Below the pieces are notes generated by a model. The model made no database searches and was not told where the DNA came from. It saw only the letters and a program-made list of their open reading frames with translations. The position numbers and the translations under genes were made by a program. 8,555 nt of DNA from Ilumatobacteraceae bacterium. Its GTDB lineage: Bacteria; Actinomycetota; Acidimicrobiia; Acidimicrobiales; Ilumatobacteraceae. Location of the stretch: positions 1-8,555 of the forward strand of contig JAENVT010000486.1 in assembly GCA_016650435.1 (NCBI GenBank), given 5' to 3'. Within the stretch, counting starts at the first letter, position 1. The number at the start of each line of letters is the position of its first letter. Below, piece after piece: positions 6,029-8,555 of this stretch.

Positions 6029-6706
6029 ATGGCGGGCGATGAGTGGTGGACGCAGGCGGTCGATGAGTTCGGACTCGACACGTTTCTGGAGCCGACGACG
6101 TCGCCGGCTCCGGTCTCGATCACGGATCCGGTCGCCGGGGGCGATGATCCCACGGTTCCAATTCGGCGCCGAAGGCGCAGGCTTGGCGTCGACTGGCTGG
6201 TCATTGCCATTGTTGCGCTGGGGGCAGCTTTTCTGCTGCGGATGTTCGTCGTTCAGCAGTTCGCCGTCGATGGCCAGTCGATGCTTGGCACCCTCCATTC
6301 AGGCGATCGGGTGATCGTCAACAAGCTCAGCTACGACCTCCACGACCCGCGGCACGGCGACATCGTGGTGTTGAAAGACACAGAGGCGAGCCTGGCCGAA
6401 CGCGACCTCATCAAACGGGTGATCGGTCTGCCTGGGGAGACTGTCGAATACCGCGACTGCCAGCTGTTCATCAACCGTGCCCGCATCGCCGAGCCATATC
6501 TGGACCCGCAGCTTGTCAGCGAGGGCCATTGCGGCGATTCGCAGACACCGGTGGAGGTCGCGCCGAGGCATGTCTTCGTGATGGGCGACAACCGCGCCGG
6601 GTCACTCGACAGCCGGACCACCGCGATCGGCCAGATTCCATACGACGATCTGATCGGGAGAGCCTTCGTGTTGATCTGGCCGTTCTCGCGCTGGCGCCTG
6701 CTCTAG
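6029..6706 (+). CDS. lepB: Type I signal peptidase, second copy
   Basis: This is a paralogue of the preceding gene with the same protease role, 18 nt after its stop. The 225-residue product has a divergent N-terminal cytosolic part (1-45) ending in a very basic cluster (RRRRRR-like, 46-51) and one membrane helix (about 55-73). The catalytic domain then aligns with the first copy nearly throughout. Box B is DGQSMLGTL with Ser84, box D is DLIKRVIGLPGE with Lys129, and box E is MGDNRAGSLDSR (184-195). Gly replaces the usual Pro of SMxP. Cys143 and Cys168 match the cysteines of the first copy. No clear Shine-Dalgarno site or TANNNT box precedes the ATG, so translation may follow from reinitiation after lepB1. 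The catalytic residues are intact in both copies, so neither looks like a pseudogene. Confidence 0.93.
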   Translation: MAGDEWWTQAVDEFGLDTFLEPTTSPAPVSITDPVAGGDDPTVPIRRRRRRLGVDWLVIAIVALGAAFLLRMFVVQQFAVDGQSMLGTLHSGDRVIVNKLSYDLHDPRHGDIVVLKDTEASLAERDLIKRVIGLPGETVEYRDCQLFINRARIAEPYLDPQLVSEGHCGDSQTPVEVAPRHVFVMGDNRAGSLDSRTTAIGQIPYDDLIGRAFVLIWPFSRWRLL

Positions 6707-6725
6707 CCGTCTCAACGACGCTGGC

Positions 6726-7460
6726 TCAACGAAGGCTTGGCGGTTGGCCGATCTCGGCCTTGTACACCTCGATCATGCGGTCGACCCAGTCGCTGTAGAC
6801 CCCATCGAGGCCCATCCGGAACGCTGCTTGCAGAATGTGCGGCTCCTGCACGTCCCAGCCGAACGAAACGCGGTCGAACCGGTGGAAGAGCGCAACCATC
6901 CCACCGTTCCAGTCGGTGTGATGCATGTTCACCGCGTCGATGCCTTGCTCGCGCAAGGTCGCCGCGCGGCGTTCGGGGCCTTCCTTCATTCGGGACAGAC
7001 GTGTCGACTCGACGAGCTTTGCGCCCTGACCGCGCAGCGGTAGCAGACCCTCCCACTGTGGGCCGCACAGCCACAGCCGTTGGACCATCTCCGGAGCGCA
7101 CTCCTTGACGACATCGATCACGACCTGGCCGCTGGCCGCATCTTTGAGATCTAGTGAAAGGTCGTAGCCGGTGCCGCAGCGATCGATCAGCTCGGCGAGC
7201 GAGGGAATGTGCCCGGGCAGTGCCGTTCGGTGTATCTCGCCGATCGGCCGGTTTCGCCCCAGCTGCCGCTTCACCACGCCGTCGTGGTCGAGTACCGGCA
7301 CACCGTCTGCGGTGATCCACACGTCGCTCTCGAGCCCGGTGGCACCCAGTTTGAGGGCCAGTTCGAACCCGACCAGCGTGTTCTCCGGGGCATGGGCCCG
7401 TGCCCCTCGATGGCCGAACGCAATGGGGTCGTCGAGGAGCGATGGAAGGCGTTGCTGCAC
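6726..7460 (-). CDS. Glycerophosphodiester phosphodiesterase (UgpQ-like)
   Basis: This enzyme is predicted to hydrolyse deacylated phospholipid head groups to glycerol-3-phosphate and an alcohol, using a divalent metal in a TIM-barrel active site. The 244-residue product has no signal peptide, so it is probably cytosolic. Motifs in order are FGHRGARAHAPENT (15-28, catalytic His17, Arg18, Glu26), GLESDVWITADGVPVLDHD (42-60, metal ligands Glu44 and Asp46, second catalytic His59), LSLDLKD (101-107) and DGVYSDWVD (219-227). At LDLK an Asp stands where the family generally has Glu (ExK). GTG at 7458-7460 is the start that keeps the normal N-terminus; no in-frame ATG exists just upstream and no ribosome-binding site is seen. 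It is convergent with lepB2 (19 nt between stops, no hairpin) and divergent from tatB. Confidence 0.88.
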   Translation of the reverse strand: MQQRLPSLLDDPIAFGHRGARAHAPENTLVGFELALKLGATGLESDVWITADGVPVLDHDGVVKRQLGRNRPIGEIHRTALPGHIPSLAELIDRCGTGYDLSLDLKDAASGQVVIDVVKECAPEMVQRLWLCGPQWEGLLPLRGQGAKLVESTRLSRMKEGPERRAATLREQGIDAVNMHHTDWNGGMVALFHRFDRVSFGWDVQEPHILQAAFRMGLDGVYSDWVDRMIEVYKAEIGQPPSLR

Positions 7461-7484
7461 ATCTGAATGATGGCACGGTGCAGT

Positions 7485-7494
7485 TCCGATCGGA
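7485..7494. repeat. 10-bp perfect palindrome between the phosphodiesterase gene and tatB
   Basis: TCCGATCGGA is a perfect palindrome in the 59-bp divergent intergenic region. It lies about 11 nt upstream of the predicted tatB -10 box, overlapping where a -35 element would sit. It could be an operator, or chance in GC-rich DNA. A shorter imperfect-centre repeat, GCACGGTGC, lies nearby at 7473-7481. Confidence 0.3.
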
Positions 7495-7505
7495 GGTCCA
7501 GCTCG

Positions 7506-7511
7506 TAGACT
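7506..7511 (+). promoter_or_regulatory. Predicted -10 box of a leaderless tatB promoter
   Basis: TAGACT fits TANNNT and ends 8 nt before the ATG at 7520. The intervening CCCCGGCG has no ribosome-binding character, so the message probably starts within one or two bases of the ATG. This supports 7520 as the tatB start. Confidence 0.5.
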
Positions 7512-7519
7512 CCCCGGCG

Positions 7520-7996
7520 ATGTTCAATCTCAGCGGCAGCGAAATTGTTTTCTTGTTGCTGATCGCTCTCATCGTGCTGGGTCCGGAGAAATTGCCGGAG
7601 GCTGTCCGCAAATTTGGCAAGGCGTATGCCGAGTTCAAGAAGATGTCAAGCGGGTTCCAGAGTGAGTTGAAGACCGCCCTCGACGAGCCGATGCGGGAGA
7701 TGCGCGAAACCGCCGAGGCGTTCAAGAAAGCAGCCAACTTCGACTTCGATGACGAGCCGGACGAAGACTCCGACTCTACCGACGATGTCGCCGACAAGCC
7801 CGATACCGACGAACCCGCAGCGGTCGAACCGGTTGCAGCTGAACCCGCAGCCGTTGAACCCGTGGCTGATCAGCCCACGCCCGAAGTCGCGGGCAACGAG
7901 CCCCCACTGGTGCGCCCGCCCGGCCCGACATTTCATTCCGCAGCCCCGCAGCAGCCTGACGTCGTCGAGGCTGTCGAGGAGCCCGCTTCCGAATGA
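7520..7996 (+). CDS. tatB: Sec-independent translocase protein TatB (TatA/B family)
   Basis: This is a component of the twin-arginine translocase, which exports folded proteins; with TatC it forms the receptor for RR signal peptides. The 158-residue product begins MFNLSGSEIVFLLLIALIVLGPEKLPEAV in outline: a short N-terminus, one membrane helix (about 8-20), the hinge LGPEKLP and an amphipathic helix (about 26-72). Glu8 and the LGPxxLP hinge are TatB-like, whereas TatA normally has an FG motif before KLP. Residues 75-158 form an acidic, Ala/Pro/Val-rich tail, with VEPVA repeated at 102-106 and 112-116, probably disordered. The frame stays open to 7400, but a TatA/B protein should begin right before the helix, so I use ATG 7520. 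It overlaps tatC by ATGA. Confidence 0.88.
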   Translation: MFNLSGSEIVFLLLIALIVLGPEKLPEAVRKFGKAYAEFKKMSSGFQSELKTALDEPMREMRETAEAFKKAANFDFDDEPDEDSDSTDDVADKPDTDEPAAVEPVAAEPAAVEPVADQPTPEVAGNEPPLVRPPGPTFHSAAPQQPDVVEAVEEPASE

Positions 7997-8555
7997 AGCT
8001 GTCGTTGAAACGAAAGCGGCGCACGAAACTTGTGTCGCCCGACGATCGGATGACGCTCACCGAGCATCTCTCCGAGTTGCGTTCGCGCATCATCCGCTCG
8101 CTGCTCGCCGTCGTGATCGGCATCATCGTGTTCCTCACGTTCTACGACCAGGTCCTCGACTTCCTACGCAGACCGTACGAAAAGTTGTGTGAGCGCAAAA
8201 AGGGGCTCGTGTGTGACCTTCAATTCATCGGCCCCCTGGAGGGTTTCACGACGCGGCTGTCGATCTGCACATACGGCGGCATCATCCTCGCCTTACCGGT
8301 GATCATGTGGCAGGTCTGGCGATTCATCGTGCCGGCGCTGCATAAGAAGGAGAAGAAGTATGCAATCCCATTCATCTTCTCCTCGGTGCTGCTGTTCATA
8401 CTCGGGGCTGCGGTTGCCTATTGGACGTTGACGCCGGCGCTCGACTTCTTGATCTCGTGGTCGGGCAGCGGGGTAAAGGCCAATTTCCAGGTGAGCAAGT
8501 ACGTCAGCCTCGTCGGCTTGATGATCGCAGTGTTCGGCATCACGTTCGAGTTTCC
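7993..8555 (+). CDS. tatC: Sec-independent translocase protein TatC (partial, 3' end outside window)
   Basis: TatC is the polytopic core of the twin-arginine translocase and the main binding site for RR signal peptides. The 187 residues visible start with a basic cytosolic segment (KLSLKRKRRTK), then EHLSELRSR (24-32) with the conserved signal-binding Glu. TM1 follows at about 36-50, then PLEGF (81-85), TM2 (about 91-112) and FIVPALHKKEKK (111-122) with the second conserved Glu (E120). TM3 is at about 126-147, and the window closes in TM4 at FGITFEF, whose Glu186 corresponds to E. coli Glu170. The ATG overlaps the tatB stop (7993-7996), with GAGGAG at 7976-7981 as a ribosome-binding site. An in-frame ATG at 8050 (MTLTEHL) would give a shorter, E. 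coli-like N-terminus and cannot be excluded. Confidence 0.94.
   Translation, partial: MKLSLKRKRRTKLVSPDDRMTLTEHLSELRSRIIRSLLAVVIGIIVFLTFYDQVLDFLRRPYEKLCERKKGLVCDLQFIGPLEGFTTRLSICTYGGIILALPVIMWQVWRFIVPALHKKEKKYAIPFIFSSVLLFILGAAVAYWTLTPALDFLISWSGSGVKANFQVSKYVSLVGLMIAVFGITFEF

Noticed and set aside
4538..6298. Long open frame of 586 codons on the minus strand opposite pafA and the signal peptidases
   Set aside because: Same reasoning: it mirrors the codon pattern of well-identified genes on the plus strand and has no family signature of its own.
6711..6732. Direct repeat CTCAACGA (6711-6718 and 6725-6732) and a possible terminator between the convergent genes
   Set aside because: Eight bases repeated once is weak evidence, the copies are not inverted, and there is no stem with a T run in the 19-nt gap.
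7400..7519. N-terminal extension of TatB to 7400
   Set aside because: It would overlap the divergent phosphodiesterase gene and put 40 unrelated residues before the membrane helix, whereas TatA/B proteins begin immediately before it.

Overview
The window is a GC-rich, almost entirely coding stretch from an actinobacterium. It carries a Pup-proteasome operon, a 5-oxoprolinase (pxpABC) module, the Pup ligase gene pafA, and a protein-export block (two signal peptidases, TatB, TatC) interrupted by one convergent phosphodiesterase gene. Pup ending in Gly-Gly-Gln, bacterial 20S subunits, PafA and TANNNT-type leaderless promoters all point to Actinobacteria. Gene order and sequence divergence from mycobacteria suggest a deep lineage such as Acidimicrobiia; that placement is inference.

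Region 1 (1-1709): the last codons of an upstream gene (possibly dop), then pup, prcB and prcA, tightly packed with good Shine-Dalgarno sites for pup and prcA and an ATGA overlap between prcB and prcA. Region 2 (1716-3885): pxpA, pxpB and pxpC, which together make the ATP-dependent 5-oxoproline to glutamate enzyme. They begin 6 nt after prcA, and the pxpA ribosome-binding site lies inside the last codons of prcA. The two internal junctions are ATGA overlaps, so pup through pxpC looks like one transcript. Region 3 (3923-5281): pafA, with no Shine-Dalgarno site but a TANNNT box 6 nt before its ATG, so it is probably transcribed separately and leaderless.

Region 4 (5324-6706): two tandem, clearly paralogous type I signal peptidases. 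Region 5 (6726-7460, minus strand): a cytosolic glycerophosphodiester phosphodiesterase, convergent with the second peptidase and divergent from tatB across a 59-bp gap. Region 6 (7520-8555): tatB with a long acidic/proline-rich tail, then tatC overlapping by ATGA and running off the window.

Pup is conjugated to target lysines by PafA through its C-terminal glutamate (after deamidation of Gln by Dop, not in view), and pupylated proteins are degraded by the PrcA/PrcB 20S core with the Mpa/ARC ATPase (also not in view). The most unusual feature is the 5-oxoprolinase operon wired between the proteasome core genes and the ligase gene. It suggests salvage of pyroglutamate produced downstream of proteolysis, or another link to glutamate chemistry. 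The pafA-to-tat neighbourhood resembles the mycobacterial pafABC-tatAC locus, but pafB and pafC are absent and signal peptidases occupy their place. There is no gene-free stretch over 300 bases, and I saw no RNA genes, mobile elements or CRISPR arrays.
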